From contig JAGBMJ010000013.1 in NCBI GenBank assembly GCA_017634975.1, forward strand, positions 1 to 64,000: DNA of 64,000 nucleotides, written 5' to 3'. Below are positions 8,407-17,683 of the stretch, in pieces. The translations under genes were made by a program, and so were the position numbers. Each line of letters begins with the position of its first letter. Position 1 is the first letter of the stretch. The stretch is from Lachnospiraceae bacterium. GTDB taxonomy: Bacteria; Bacillota; Clostridia; Lachnospirales; Lachnospiraceae. The notes below the pieces were generated by a model that was not told the DNA's origin, ran no database searches, and saw only the letters and a list, made by a program, of their open reading frames with translations.

Positions 8407-8455
8407 AAAATACATACTTTTGGCGGTAGTGGAAATATTTTTTCTGTGATAAAAT
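8407..8455 (+). promoter_or_regulatory. adhesin promoter with shared upstream element
   Basis: A 22-base element whose core is TACTTTTGGCGGTA (8415-8428) is followed by 21 bases and a -10 box TAAAAT (8450-8455). No good -35 is present, which suggests activator dependence. The same element and the same 21-base gap recur at 14550-14598. The leader to the ATG is about 57 bases. Confidence 0.65.
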
Positions 8456-8518
8456 CACGCAGATTGATCATCATGGTTGGCACGTGATGAGAATAAAATT
8501 CTAAACGGAGGGAAGAGA

Positions 8519-11500
8519 ATGAAGAAACTGAGACGATTTTTGGCAATGCTGTTGACGTTGCTCCTGTGTGTGGGTGAGTTTGCAGCCATGGGGCTTACGG
8601 TGCATGCAGCAAATGAGTATGACCTATGGGTCGGCGGTGTACGTGTTACCGATGATAACAAAGATGATATCGGCGGCGTTACCGGAGATGGTGCAAAGGC
8701 AAGCTATGATCCGGATACCAAGACTTTGTCTTTTAAGAATGTTACGGGGTTTGCCGGCACTCAAAATGATGCATATATATACACAAAAGATGACCTTACG
8801 ATCGAAGGAAATGTTTCAGCCGACTGCGATTATAATTATGGCATCCTGACAGAAAAAAGCGTGACAATAAAAGGGGATGTCGACTTTGACGAAACTGATA
8901 TTAGAGTGGAAGATCTTATTATAGATGGTGGTAGTCTTTCGGCGTCTAACAATGATATTGGTGCTGCATTAAATTGCTCAAATCTATGGGTCAAATCAGG
9001 AAAGGTTGCAGCAGGAAAAGGTAATCCTTATCCGGGCGGGGCAATTTCCGTAAAAAACTTAAAAATAGAAGATGGAAGTGTCATAGGAAATACTGTATAC
9101 TACGATACTGCAGTTTATGTGGGAAAACTGACGATGACAGGTGGTTTGTTGTATGCAGGCAATGATGATTGTGATGGTAATCCGTCTATAATAATAGGGG
9201 AGATTACTTCGGAAGAATCGATTGTAGTTCAAAAGCCGGTAGGAGGAAAAGTAGTAAAAGGTTCTTCCGGATATTGGATTGCTGATAGCGAGGGTAATAC
9301 TGCCCACGATGTTATTCTTATATACGGTGAATTTCTTGGACTTTGGGTCGGGGGTATACCCGTTACCAGTACGAACAAAGACGATATCCCCGGCGTTACC
9401 GGAGAAGGAGCAAAGGCAAGTTATGACCCGGATACCCAGACTTTAACGTTTGAGAATGTTACGGGTTTTGCCGGTACTTCCAGTGATGCATATATATACA
9501 CAAAGGATGACCTGACAATCGAAGGAAATGTTTCAGCCGACTGCGATTATAATTATGGCATCCTGGCAGAAAAAAGCGTGACAATAAAAGGAGATGTCGA
9601 CTTTGACGAAACTGATATTAGAGTGGAAGATCTTATTATAGAGGGTGGAAGTCTTTCTGCGTCTAACAATGATAGTGGTGCTGCATTAAATTGCTCAAAT
9701 CTATGGGTCAAATCAGGAAAGGTTGCAGCAGGAAAAGGTAATCCTTATCCGGGCGGGGCAATTTCCGTAAAAAACTTAAAAATAGAAGATGGAAGTGTCA
9801 TGGGAAATACTGCATACTACGATACTGCAGTTTATGTGGGAAAACTGACGATGACAGGTGGTTCGTTGTATGCAGGCAATGATGATTGTGAGGGTAATCC
9901 GCCTATAATAATAGGTGAAATTACTTCGGCAGATTTGATCACTGTCGAAACGCCTGTAGGCGGACAGATCATAAAAGGGGATCCCTGTTATTGGATTGCT
10001 GATAGTGAGGGCAATAATACGTCAGATGTCATTCTTAAGGGGAGCAAGGATTATAATCTCTGGGTAGGTGATAAGCGGGTTACATATGAAAACAAGGACG
10101 ATATCCTCGGGGATGGTAAGGCCAGTTTTGATCCGACAACACAAACGCTGAGTTTTGATAATGCAACAATTGCAACTGCCTACGATTATAAAGATGGCAG
10201 AAAAGCCGGAATCTATGCTGAAAAAATGTCACTCACCATTGACGGAAAAGTAAGCATTGTTCCGGAAGGCATTGATAGTACTTTCTTTGGCGTATACCTT
10301 AAAGGAACCGGAACGCAGAAACTGACTTTTGACGGTGATGTAACGATAAGTGGGTATAATAATGGTGTACTCGGGGAAAATGCGGAAATCGTTATTGCTG
10401 ACGGAAAGGTGGATATAGATTCAAAGAAGTGTGCTTATCAGAGCAATGTTGGGATCACTTTGGGAGAGGATGTGGAAGTGCTCTCTCCTGCCGGAACAGA
10501 ATTTAAGGTTCTGGATGGGTATTACTTCCTGGTTGATTCTGCGTCGGGAACAAGAATTGCAAAGGCGACGATCGGAACCACAAAAGAATCTTATACCGTA
10601 ACCTTTAATAAGAATGGTCATGGTGATGATATTGCTGCGGCTACGGTTAAGGAAGGAGAAAATGTATCGAAGCCTGAAGCTCCGACAGCAGCCGGATGGG
10701 TATTCGGTGGATGGTACACGGATGCAGATTGTACTACGGAGTATGACTTTACCAAGGCGGTAACAGGTGATCTGGAACTCTACGCAAAATGGACCAAAGA
10801 GAAAATCGATGTCTCCGGCGTAACGCTGGATAAGACAGCAGTATCGCTGGTGGAAGAAGAAACGGTAACGCTGGAGGCAACGGTAGCGCCGGACGATGCA
10901 ACAGACAAGACAGTGACCTGGTCTTCGAACAAGACAGGCGTAGCAACCGTAGATGCGGACGGTAAGGTAACAGCCGTAAAGGCCGGAACGGCAACGATCA
11001 CGGCGACAGCAACGAACGGAACGGATGCTGTAACGGATGACCAGACCGCGACCTGCACTGTGACGGTAACAGCTGCGGAGGAACCGAAGGTAGATGTGAC
11101 GGGTGTCACCCTGAACAAGATCACCATGGAATTGACGGAAGGAACGACCGGAACCTTAACGGCAACCGTGGTACCGACGGATGCAAGTGATAAGACCGTG
11201 ATCTGGTCTTCTGACAAGACAAGCGTAGCAACCGTAGATACGAACGGTAAGGTGACGGCAGTAAAAGCCGGAACGGCGATCATTACCGTAATGGCAACGA
11301 ACGGAACGGATGATGAGGCAGACGACAAGACTGCGACCTGCACTGTGACGGTAACGGCAGCGGAGGAACCGAAGGTAGATGTGACGGGTGTCAGCCTGAA
11401 CAAGACCACCATGGAATTGACGGAAGGAACGACAGGAACCTTGACGGCAACGGTAGCACCGGAGGATGCAAGTGATAAGACCGTGATCTGGTCTTCTGAC

Positions 11501-14500
11501 AAGACAAGCGTAGCAACCGTAAATACGGACGGTATGGTAACGGCAGTAAAAGCCGGAACGGCGATCATTACGGTAACGGCAACGAACGGAACGGATGATG
11601 AGGCAGACGACAAGACTGCGACCTGCACTGTGACGGTAACAGCTGCGGAGGAACCGAAGGTAGATGTGACGGGTGTCACCCTGAACAAGACCGCATTGGA
11701 ACTGACGGAAGGAACGAGCGGGACCCTGACGGCAACGGTAGCACCGGAGGATGCGACGGATACGACGGTGACATGGAAGTCAAGCGATGAGGCGGTAGCA
11801 ACGGTAGATAACAGTGGTAAGGTAACGGCAGTCGCAGCCGGAAGCGCAAAGATCACGGCAACGGCAACGAACGGAACCGAGGATACTGATGACGACAAGA
11901 CCGCGACCTGCACTGTGACCGTAACGGAAGAAGAAATACCGAAGGTAGATGTGACGGGTGTCACCCTGAACAAGACCGCATTGGAACTGACGGAAGGAAC
12001 GAGCGGAACCCTGATGGCAACGGTAGCCCCGGAGGATGCGACGGATGCGACTGTGACCTGGAAGTCGGATGATACGGGTGTGGCAACCGTGGATAATAGC
12101 GGTAAGGTAACGGCAATAAAGGCCGGAACGGCTACGATCACGGTAACGGCAACCAACGGAACCGATGATACAACGGATGACAAGACGGCGACCTGCAAGG
12201 TAACGGTAAAGGAAGCAGAAGTACCGAAGGTAGATGTATCGGGTGTCAGCCTGAACAAGACTACATTGGAACTACAGGAAGGCAAGACCGGAACGTTGAC
12301 GGCAACGGTAGCACCGGAGGATGCGACGGATGCGACCGTGACCTGGAAGTCGGATGATACGGGTGTGGCAACCGTGAATAACAGTGGCAAAGTAACGGCA
12401 GTAAAAGCCGGAACCGCAACCATCACGGTAACGGCAACGAACGGAACCGATGATACCAAAGATGATCAGACAGCAACTTGTACAGTAACGGTAACAGAAG
12501 CGGAGGCCCCGAAGGTAGATGTCTCTAAAGTGACGTTGGATCAGGATACCGTATCTCTTACAGAAGGAGAGAAGGTAACGCTGGAGGCAACAGTAGCACC
12601 GGACGATGCAACAGACAAGACAGTAACCTGCTCTTCGGATAAGGAAAGTGTAGCAACCGTAGATGAATCCGGTGTGGTAACGGCAGTAAAGGCCGGAACA
12701 GCAACGATCACAGTAACGGCAACGAACGGAACGGACGATACTGCAGATGACAAGACAGCAACCTGTACAGTAACGGTAACAGAGAAAGAAATCCCGAAGG
12801 TAGATGTGAGTGGTGTTACACTGAACAAGACAGAATTAACACTGCAGGAGGGAAAAACAGGAACACTGATCGCAACGGTAGCACCGGAGGACGCTGCCTG
12901 CAAAGATGTGATCTGGTCATCCGGCGATAAGACCGTAGCGATCGTCGATGCAGACGGTGTGGTCGCAGCAATGAAGGCCGGAACAGCAACGATCACAGTA
13001 ACGGCAACGAACGGAACGGACGATACTGCAGATGACAAGACTGCAACCTGTAAGGTAACTGTAACAAAAGAAGAAGTACCCACAGTAGATGTAACCGGTG
13101 TGATCCTGAACAAGGCGAAGCTGAACCTGACGGTTGGTGCAACATCTACGCTTACAGCATATGTAAAGCCGGTGGATGCAGCAGATCCGAGAGTCAGCTG
13201 GAGCAGCACGGATGAATCAGTAGCAACGGTAGATGAAAACGGAAAAGTAATGGCTGTTTCCGAAGGAACGACTAGCATCACAGTAAAGACTGTGGACGGT
13301 GGCTTCACGGCATCCTGTGAAGTGAATGTTACAAAGGAAGAAGTGAAACTGACCGGCATTAGTATCGATCCTACGGAACTGAAACTGGAGGAGGGCGAGA
13401 CAGCGACCCTGATCGTAGGCATGGTACCGGAGGATGCTACCGAGCAGAAGGTGGTATTCAGCAGCAGTGACGAAGCAGTCGCAACGGTAGATGCAGGCGG
13501 AAAGGTGACAGCAGCGGGAGCAGGTACGGCAACGATCACCGTAAAGACGGAGGACGAAGCATTTTCTGTTTCCTGTGAAGTGACGGTAGAAGCCAAGACG
13601 ACCGTAACAGTAACGGGTGTTAGCCTGAACAAAGTTGCCCTGGAACTGGCAGCCGGTAAGACGGCAGAACTGGTGGCAACCGTAGCACCGGAAGATGCGC
13701 CGAACAAGGATGTGACCTGGAGCAGCGACAAGCCTGCAGTGGCAACCGTAGATGAAAACGGTAAGGTAACGGCAGTCGCAGCTGGTGAGGCTACCATCAC
13801 CGTGACCACAGTGGAAGGGGAACAGAAGGCAAGCTGTACTGTCAATGTAGTGAAAAAGACGGAGATCAGCGCAAATACCTTCTCTCTGAAAGAGGCGGCA
13901 GAAGGTGTGCCTGTGATCAACAACAGCGATTATACCCTGATCGTGGTGATCGATCCTGAGAATGGTGCGATCAAGTCTGCAACGATCTATGGCCCGGATG
14001 GCAAGGTGGCAACGGAGATCGATTCCTATATCGTAAATATCGTTACCGAGTATGCTGCGGACGGAAAGACACCGAAGACCTTCTATTCACTGGTATTTAC
14101 GGACGGCAGGTGGGATACCAAATACGATTCTGCTACAAAGGGCGCGTATGAGTATAAGGGCGTAGAGTATTTTGTAGCCGGAGGTGTGGTAAACCAGAAT
14201 GCAAACGGTCTGATCTATACCGGCGCGGACGGCTGGAGATTCCTGGCTGCAGGCCACGTAGTTACAGATCACGAAGGTCTGGTAATGTATGCAAACGAGT
14301 GGTTCTGGATCGACAATGACGGCAAGTGTGATGATACCTATGCAGCAATCGTGAAGTGGAACGGAGCAGACTTCCTGGTACACGGCGGCAGACTGCGTAC
14401 GGATTATACCGGCTTCACCTACGATCCGCAGAACACGAGCAAGTGGTATCATATCACCGCCGGTCAGGTATGGGGCGAAGGTGAGATCACGGATCAGAGC

Positions 14501-14551
14501 ATCGAAGGCGGCGAGATCACACGCAATGTGGTAAAAGGTGCGGTTCAGTAA
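8519..14551 (+). CDS. giant secreted BIG2-domain surface protein
   Basis: 2010 residues. ATG chosen because GGAGGGAAG precedes it and it opens a classical signal peptide (basic MKKLRRF, hydrophobic core, cleavage after VHA at about 30). Order: two near-identical 239-residue repeats beginning LWVGG (about 35-512) and a shorter third (about 513-690), all repetitive and beta-rich; an InlB-type B repeat (about 690-760, GWVFGGWYTDADCTTEYDF); 11 BIG2 Ig-like domains (about 763-1780; the first eight ~95 residues, the last three ~86); and a C-terminal aromatic/Gly-rich module (about 1782-2010) reminiscent of cell-wall or glycan-binding repeats. No LPXTG motif or membrane anchor is present, so attachment probably depends on the C-terminal module. 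Likely an adhesin or surface-layer-associated protein. BIG2 number 7 has Cys in place of the conserved core Trp (VTCSSDK). Confidence 0.9.
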   Translation: MKKLRRFLAMLLTLLLCVGEFAAMGLTVHAANEYDLWVGGVRVTDDNKDDIGGVTGDGAKASYDPDTKTLSFKNVTGFAGTQNDAYIYTKDDLTIEGNVSADCDYNYGILTEKSVTIKGDVDFDETDIRVEDLIIDGGSLSASNNDIGAALNCSNLWVKSGKVAAGKGNPYPGGAISVKNLKIEDGSVIGNTVYYDTAVYVGKLTMTGGLLYAGNDDCDGNPSIIIGEITSEESIVVQKPVGGKVVKGSSGYWIADSEGNTAHDVILIYGEFLGLWVGGIPVTSTNKDDIPGVTGEGAKASYDPDTQTLTFENVTGFAGTSSDAYIYTKDDLTIEGNVSADCDYNYGILAEKSVTIKGDVDFDETDIRVEDLIIEGGSLSASNNDSGAALNCSNLWVKSGKVAAGKGNPYPGGAISVKNLKIEDGSVMGNTAYYDTAVYVGKLTMTGGSLYAGNDDCEGNPPIIIGEITSADLITVETPVGGQIIKGDPCYWIADSEGNNTSDVILKGSKDYNLWVGDKRVTYENKDDILGDGKASFDPTTQTLSFDNATIATAYDYKDGRKAGIYAEKMSLTIDGKVSIVPEGIDSTFFGVYLKGTGTQKLTFDGDVTISGYNNGVLGENAEIVIADGKVDIDSKKCAYQSNVGITLGEDVEVLSPAGTEFKVLDGYYFLVDSASGTRIAKATIGTTKESYTVTFNKNGHGDDIAAATVKEGENVSKPEAPTAAGWVFGGWYTDADCTTEYDFTKAVTGDLELYAKWTKEKIDVSGVTLDKTAVSLVEEETVTLEATVAPDDATDKTVTWSSNKTGVATVDADGKVTAVKAGTATITATATNGTDAVTDDQTATCTVTVTAAEEPKVDVTGVTLNKITMELTEGTTGTLTATVVPTDASDKTVIWSSDKTSVATVDTNGKVTAVKAGTAIITVMATNGTDDEADDKTATCTVTVTAAEEPKVDVTGVSLNKTTMELTEGTTGTLTATVAPEDASDKTVIWSSDKTSVATVNTDGMVTAVKAGTAIITVTATNGTDDEADDKTATCTVTVTAAEEPKVDVTGVTLNKTALELTEGTSGTLTATVAPEDATDTTVTWKSSDEAVATVDNSGKVTAVAAGSAKITATATNGTEDTDDDKTATCTVTVTEEEIPKVDVTGVTLNKTALELTEGTSGTLMATVAPEDATDATVTWKSDDTGVATVDNSGKVTAIKAGTATITVTATNGTDDTTDDKTATCKVTVKEAEVPKVDVSGVSLNKTTLELQEGKTGTLTATVAPEDATDATVTWKSDDTGVATVNNSGKVTAVKAGTATITVTATNGTDDTKDDQTATCTVTVTEAEAPKVDVSKVTLDQDTVSLTEGEKVTLEATVAPDDATDKTVTCSSDKESVATVDESGVVTAVKAGTATITVTATNGTDDTADDKTATCTVTVTEKEIPKVDVSGVTLNKTELTLQEGKTGTLIATVAPEDAACKDVIWSSGDKTVAIVDADGVVAAMKAGTATITVTATNGTDDTADDKTATCKVTVTKEEVPTVDVTGVILNKAKLNLTVGATSTLTAYVKPVDAADPRVSWSSTDESVATVDENGKVMAVSEGTTSITVKTVDGGFTASCEVNVTKEEVKLTGISIDPTELKLEEGETATLIVGMVPEDATEQKVVFSSSDEAVATVDAGGKVTAAGAGTATITVKTEDEAFSVSCEVTVEAKTTVTVTGVSLNKVALELAAGKTAELVATVAPEDAPNKDVTWSSDKPAVATVDENGKVTAVAAGEATITVTTVEGEQKASCTVNVVKKTEISANTFSLKEAAEGVPVINNSDYTLIVVIDPENGAIKSATIYGPDGKVATEIDSYIVNIVTEYAADGKTPKTFYSLVFTDGRWDTKYDSATKGAYEYKGVEYFVAGGVVNQNANGLIYTGADGWRFLAAGHVVTDHEGLVMYANEWFWIDNDGKCDDTYAAIVKWNGADFLVHGGRLRTDYTGFTYDPQNTSKWYHITAGQVWGEGEITDQSIEGGEITRNVVKGAVQ
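8621..10053 (+). repeat. 717-bp in-frame tandem duplication inside the adhesin gene
   Basis: Bases 8621-9337 and 9338-10054 are almost identical over long blocks at a constant offset of 717 (239 codons); a third, diverged and shorter unit begins at 10055 at the same offset. The high DNA identity of the first pair implies a recent duplication. Confidence 0.85.
10804..13862 (+). repeat. array of 11 BIG2-encoding repeats
   Basis: Units of about 285 bp (eight) then about 258 bp (three), each encoding V(D/T)V(T/S)GV.LNK through the closing TCTVTV-type strand. Several adjacent units share long identical DNA segments, which suggests expansion by recombination. The array is richer in GC than the 8.6-10.6 kb part of the same gene. 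Confidence 0.9.
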
Positions 14552-14598
14552 AATACCTACTTTTGGCGGTATCGCATCTCCGGATTCTATGATACTAT
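14550..14598 (+). promoter_or_regulatory. sensor-operon promoter with the same shared element
   Basis: The core TACTTTTGGCGGTA (14558-14571) is followed by 21 bases and a -10 box TACTAT (14593-14598). Over 22 bases the upstream element differs from the adhesin copy at one position. It starts at the final bases of the adhesin stop codon. Confidence 0.65.
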
Positions 14599-14621
14599 AT
14601 CAAAGAATCCGGAGATTTTTT
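14577..14621 (+). terminator. adhesin terminator overlapping the next promoter
   Basis: TCTCCGGATTCT (14577-14588) pairs with AGAATCCGGAGA (14604-14615), followed by TTTTTT. The left arm lies upstream of the predicted start of the sensor-operon transcript (about 14605), so only read-through RNA from the adhesin could form it. The GGAG in the right arm is the only ribosome-site candidate for the next gene. Confidence 0.75.
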
Positions 14622-14626
14622 ATATT

Positions 14627-16339
14627 ATGAACCGATTAAACTATGTAAATAAAAAGATCGCATTCCTGTTTGCCCTGCTGTTTCTCATGGGGATCGTATT
14701 CACGATGATCCCTGTGCATGGTCTGCGACCGCATCACATAGCGACTTTTGCCTATCTTGTCATGATCATGATGTGGTCGGTTACCATACAGACAAGGGTA
14801 ACAGACCGACAGATCGGCCGGCGCATCCTGATCGCCTGCTTTTTTATGGTATTGCTGTTTGTTCTCAGGATGTGCAAGTTTTCCTACTTTCCGAATGTGA
14901 CCATGGCCCGGCTTTATATATGGTATGCGTATTCGATCCCGCTGACGTTTATACCTCTTTTTTTCTTCCTTGCGGCGCTTTACGTGGAACCGGTCGAAAA
15001 TCGGGAAAGGGTTCGGAAGATCGAGAACGTATTGCTATTGACCAATGCGGCATTCGCCGTTGTGATCATGACGAATGAGCTGCATTCGTTTGTTTATAAG
15101 ATCACCGTATATCCGGACAAGGAATACACCCACGAATGGTTTTATTATATGCTGCTGTTTTGGAGGATCGCCCTGGCGATGGCGACGATCGTTATCCTGT
15201 TTCGGAAATGTTCTATTACTGCAGCCAGAAGGAAGTGGTACATTCCCGCGGTTTTTATTGCATTGAGTTCGGTGCTGCTCATATGGTATCTCATTAACGG
15301 CGGGGCACCGAAGATCGGTACACACAAGCTGTTTCAGTTCCATGAGGCTTTGTGCATTCCGTATATGATGGCGTTTGAAAGCATGATCCTGATCGGTATG
15401 ATACCGGCCAATTCCGGATACCGGATCCTGTTTGACCATTTAAGCATAGGAGCTGCGGTTTATGACAGTGAGGACCGGCAGGTCATGGCATCCCGTAAAT
15501 GGAGAGAAGACGGAGAAGATGAAGACCACCGTGTATGCAGGGAACCCATACAGGGAGGCTGTGTCCGATGGCTGCAGGATCTTTCGGCGGTAAATGAGAT
15601 CAATCGTTCCATCGAGACGGTAAAGGAAAGTCTGGAAGATGAAAATGAACTGATACGTCAGGAAAATGAGATACGCTCGGAGCGTATCCGTGTGGAAACC
15701 AGAAACCGGCTGTATAACCGGATCGCCGAGGCAGTCCGGACCCGCGCGATCCGTGTGGATGAACTGCTTGCGGGAATCTGCAGAAGTGCAGCATGGCCTT
15801 CCGAAGAAACGGAGAAATTTTTTACAGCCGGACAAGGTCAGGGAACAAAAAAGGAGGCGGAAGACACCAGGGACAGGATCGTATACGCAATGATCATGAG
15901 TGCGTACATCAAAAGGATGGGAAACCTGATCCTGCTTACCGATACCGGATCGCTTGTTTCCTCTGAAGAACTGGCGCTCGCCGTAAGTGAGTCACTGGAG
16001 TATCTGAAACTGAAAGGAAGCATGGTACAGATCTGTCGGGAAGGGAACATGGAACTTCCGCCGAGATTTGTATTGCTGGCCTACGAGTTGTTTGAAGAGA
16101 CGATCGAAGATATATGGCTTCGGATCAATACGGTCATGGTTTCTCTTATCTGCAGTGATGACTTTGAATTCCGGATCGCACTCGATGCGCCGGCAGAGGC
16201 AATCTCGTCCACATGGAAAGACAAAGAGCTGCGTTCGGCCGGAGCGAAGCTTACGGTGCGGTATGAAGATGAAACCTATTATATCAGTCTGAAGGTTTCG
16301 GCAGCCGCGCTTCGGGATAAGAAGGAGGTGGTACTATGA
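14627..16339 (+). CDS. 7TM sensor-like protein of an adhesin-linked signalling operon
   Basis: 570 residues. The N-terminal 245 residues contain about seven membrane helices in the pattern of the histidine-kinase N-terminal 7TM domain. A cytosolic part with a long coiled coil follows (about 325-365, SLEDENELIRQENEIRSERI). The C-terminal region (about 390-570) is laid out like a degenerate histidine-kinase core, but I see no H-box with a phosphorylatable His and no clear N or G boxes. It is probably a sensory partner of the next gene rather than an active kinase. The ribosome site is poor (GGAG 12 bases from the ATG, inside a hairpin arm). It overlaps the following kinase gene by four bases (ATGA). 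Confidence 0.75.
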   Translation: MNRLNYVNKKIAFLFALLFLMGIVFTMIPVHGLRPHHIATFAYLVMIMMWSVTIQTRVTDRQIGRRILIACFFMVLLFVLRMCKFSYFPNVTMARLYIWYAYSIPLTFIPLFFFLAALYVEPVENRERVRKIENVLLLTNAAFAVVIMTNELHSFVYKITVYPDKEYTHEWFYYMLLFWRIALAMATIVILFRKCSITAARRKWYIPAVFIALSSVLLIWYLINGGAPKIGTHKLFQFHEALCIPYMMAFESMILIGMIPANSGYRILFDHLSIGAAVYDSEDRQVMASRKWREDGEDEDHRVCREPIQGGCVRWLQDLSAVNEINRSIETVKESLEDENELIRQENEIRSERIRVETRNRLYNRIAEAVRTRAIRVDELLAGICRSAAWPSEETEKFFTAGQGQGTKKEAEDTRDRIVYAMIMSAYIKRMGNLILLTDTGSLVSSEELALAVSESLEYLKLKGSMVQICREGNMELPPRFVLLAYELFEETIEDIWLRINTVMVSLICSDDFEFRIALDAPAEAISSTWKDKELRSAGAKLTVRYEDETYYISLKVSAAALRDKKEVVL

Positions 16340-17583
16340 CTTATTCATCGCTTCCGGAAATCTACCGAACCGTTCTGCTGATTTTTGCAACGGTCATACT
16401 CATTGTATTGATCTATGCGATCGTACAGATCGTAGGACTTGCAGGCAGAAAACATTATCTCCTCTCTATGGTGGCGATGTTTCTGCTGACCTTTGTGCTT
16501 TATCAGGGAATGATCATGTATCAGGAAGGGGATATCGGATCGTTTGACGTTTCGCTTGCTATCCTGATCCCGCTGCTTTTGGGACTCTTTGCGGCTGCGC
16601 TTTTGGCACATGCGGGAATCCGGCGATGGCGTAGCGGGAACATCTCTGCAATGTCTGTAAAAGAGGCGGTAGACCGGCTGCCGGCAGGGGTCCTGTGTTA
16701 TACCGGGGACAAGATTCCCGTTATCGTAAATGAAAGCATGGATGTGATCAGCCGCAGACTGACCGGCAGATCGCTGACAGATGTGGAGGTGTTGTGGGAA
16801 GAGCTGGTGAAACGCTCCGGAAAGGAAAGCATATCCGAACATGACCCACTCATCATCAATGATGGGGAGAAAGCCTACAGCTTCCAAAGAAGTACCGTGC
16901 AGGTCAACGGCCTGGATGTGTACGAACTGTCTGCGGAGGATGTTACCGCAGAATACGAACTCGGAAGGGAACTGGAGGAGGCACGTAAACGGGCAGAGCT
17001 GATCAACAAGCGTTTGAAAGCTTTGATGGAATCGATCGATCATTTGAGTATGAACCGGGAACTGCTGGGGTTAAAGAGTGCACTCCATGATAATATCGGA
17101 CAGAGCATACTGATCGCAAGACGGTATCTCTATTCACCGGACAGTGTGGACCGGGAGCGGATGCTGCAGTTCTGGCAGGACAATATCCGGTATCTTGTAA
17201 GCGATGAGCATGAAAAATGGGAGCTGCCATACTACGCCATATCGAAGGAGGCAGACAGTCTCGGCATACACATCGATATCACGGGAAAGCTGCCGGACGA
17301 GCGGAGGCTGATTCCGGTGGTAGACACGGCGATCTCTGTGCAGATCGGCAATACATTGAAGCATACGAATGATACGACACTGATGATCCGTGTGAGTGAA
17401 ACGGAAGATACCTACCGGATATGTCTCACGAACGGGCAGGTGAGCCGGGTGGAACCAATCGTAGAAGGCGGCGGTCTCGGAAGCATGCGCAGCGAAGTGG
17501 AATCCGTGGGCGGAAGTATGGAGATCAAGACGGAACCGGTATTTGCAATCGAATTGACGCTTCCGAAGGGAGAGGAAGAGTAA
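16336..17583 (+). CDS. sensor histidine kinase (NarL/DesK-like)
   Basis: 415 residues. N-terminus with two to four membrane helices (about 13-35, 42-58, 67-92), a PAS-like middle (about 110-205), a coiled coil, then the H-box LKSALHDNIGQS with His251, typical of HisKA_3-type kinases. The ATP-binding end is recognisable: an N-box-like stretch (IGNTLKHTND) and a GGGLGSMRSEVESVGG G-box. It phosphorylates a response regulator, almost certainly the one encoded next. Start overlaps the stop of the 7TM gene; ribosome site GAAGGAGGTGG is strong. Confidence 0.85.
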   Translation: MTYSSLPEIYRTVLLIFATVILIVLIYAIVQIVGLAGRKHYLLSMVAMFLLTFVLYQGMIMYQEGDIGSFDVSLAILIPLLLGLFAAALLAHAGIRRWRSGNISAMSVKEAVDRLPAGVLCYTGDKIPVIVNESMDVISRRLTGRSLTDVEVLWEELVKRSGKESISEHDPLIINDGEKAYSFQRSTVQVNGLDVYELSAEDVTAEYELGRELEEARKRAELINKRLKALMESIDHLSMNRELLGLKSALHDNIGQSILIARRYLYSPDSVDRERMLQFWQDNIRYLVSDEHEKWELPYYAISKEADSLGIHIDITGKLPDERRLIPVVDTAISVQIGNTLKHTNDTTLMIRVSETEDTYRICLTNGQVSRVEPIVEGGGLGSMRSEVESVGGSMEIKTEPVFAIELTLPKGEEE

Positions 17584-17683
17584 GTGCAGCGGTTTGCAGA
17601 CATTGTGGCTGTAAATCGTAACAATCGTAGTGATTGAAAACAGAGCGGCGAGTGTGCTCTGTATAAGAAAGGCGAGTAAGAAA

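Noticed and set aside
10780-12459. 559-codon open frame on the minus strand
   Set aside because: It is antisense to the BIG2 array; the Val/Ser/Thr-rich reading follows from the repeated GTA/ACC/GCA pattern of the real gene and has no ribosome site.
10804-13862. CRISPR-like regular spacing
   Set aside because: The regular units are coding BIG2 domains with no separate spacers; no cas genes.
12541-13923. 460-codon open frame on the minus strand
   Set aside because: Antisense to the same array, same reason.
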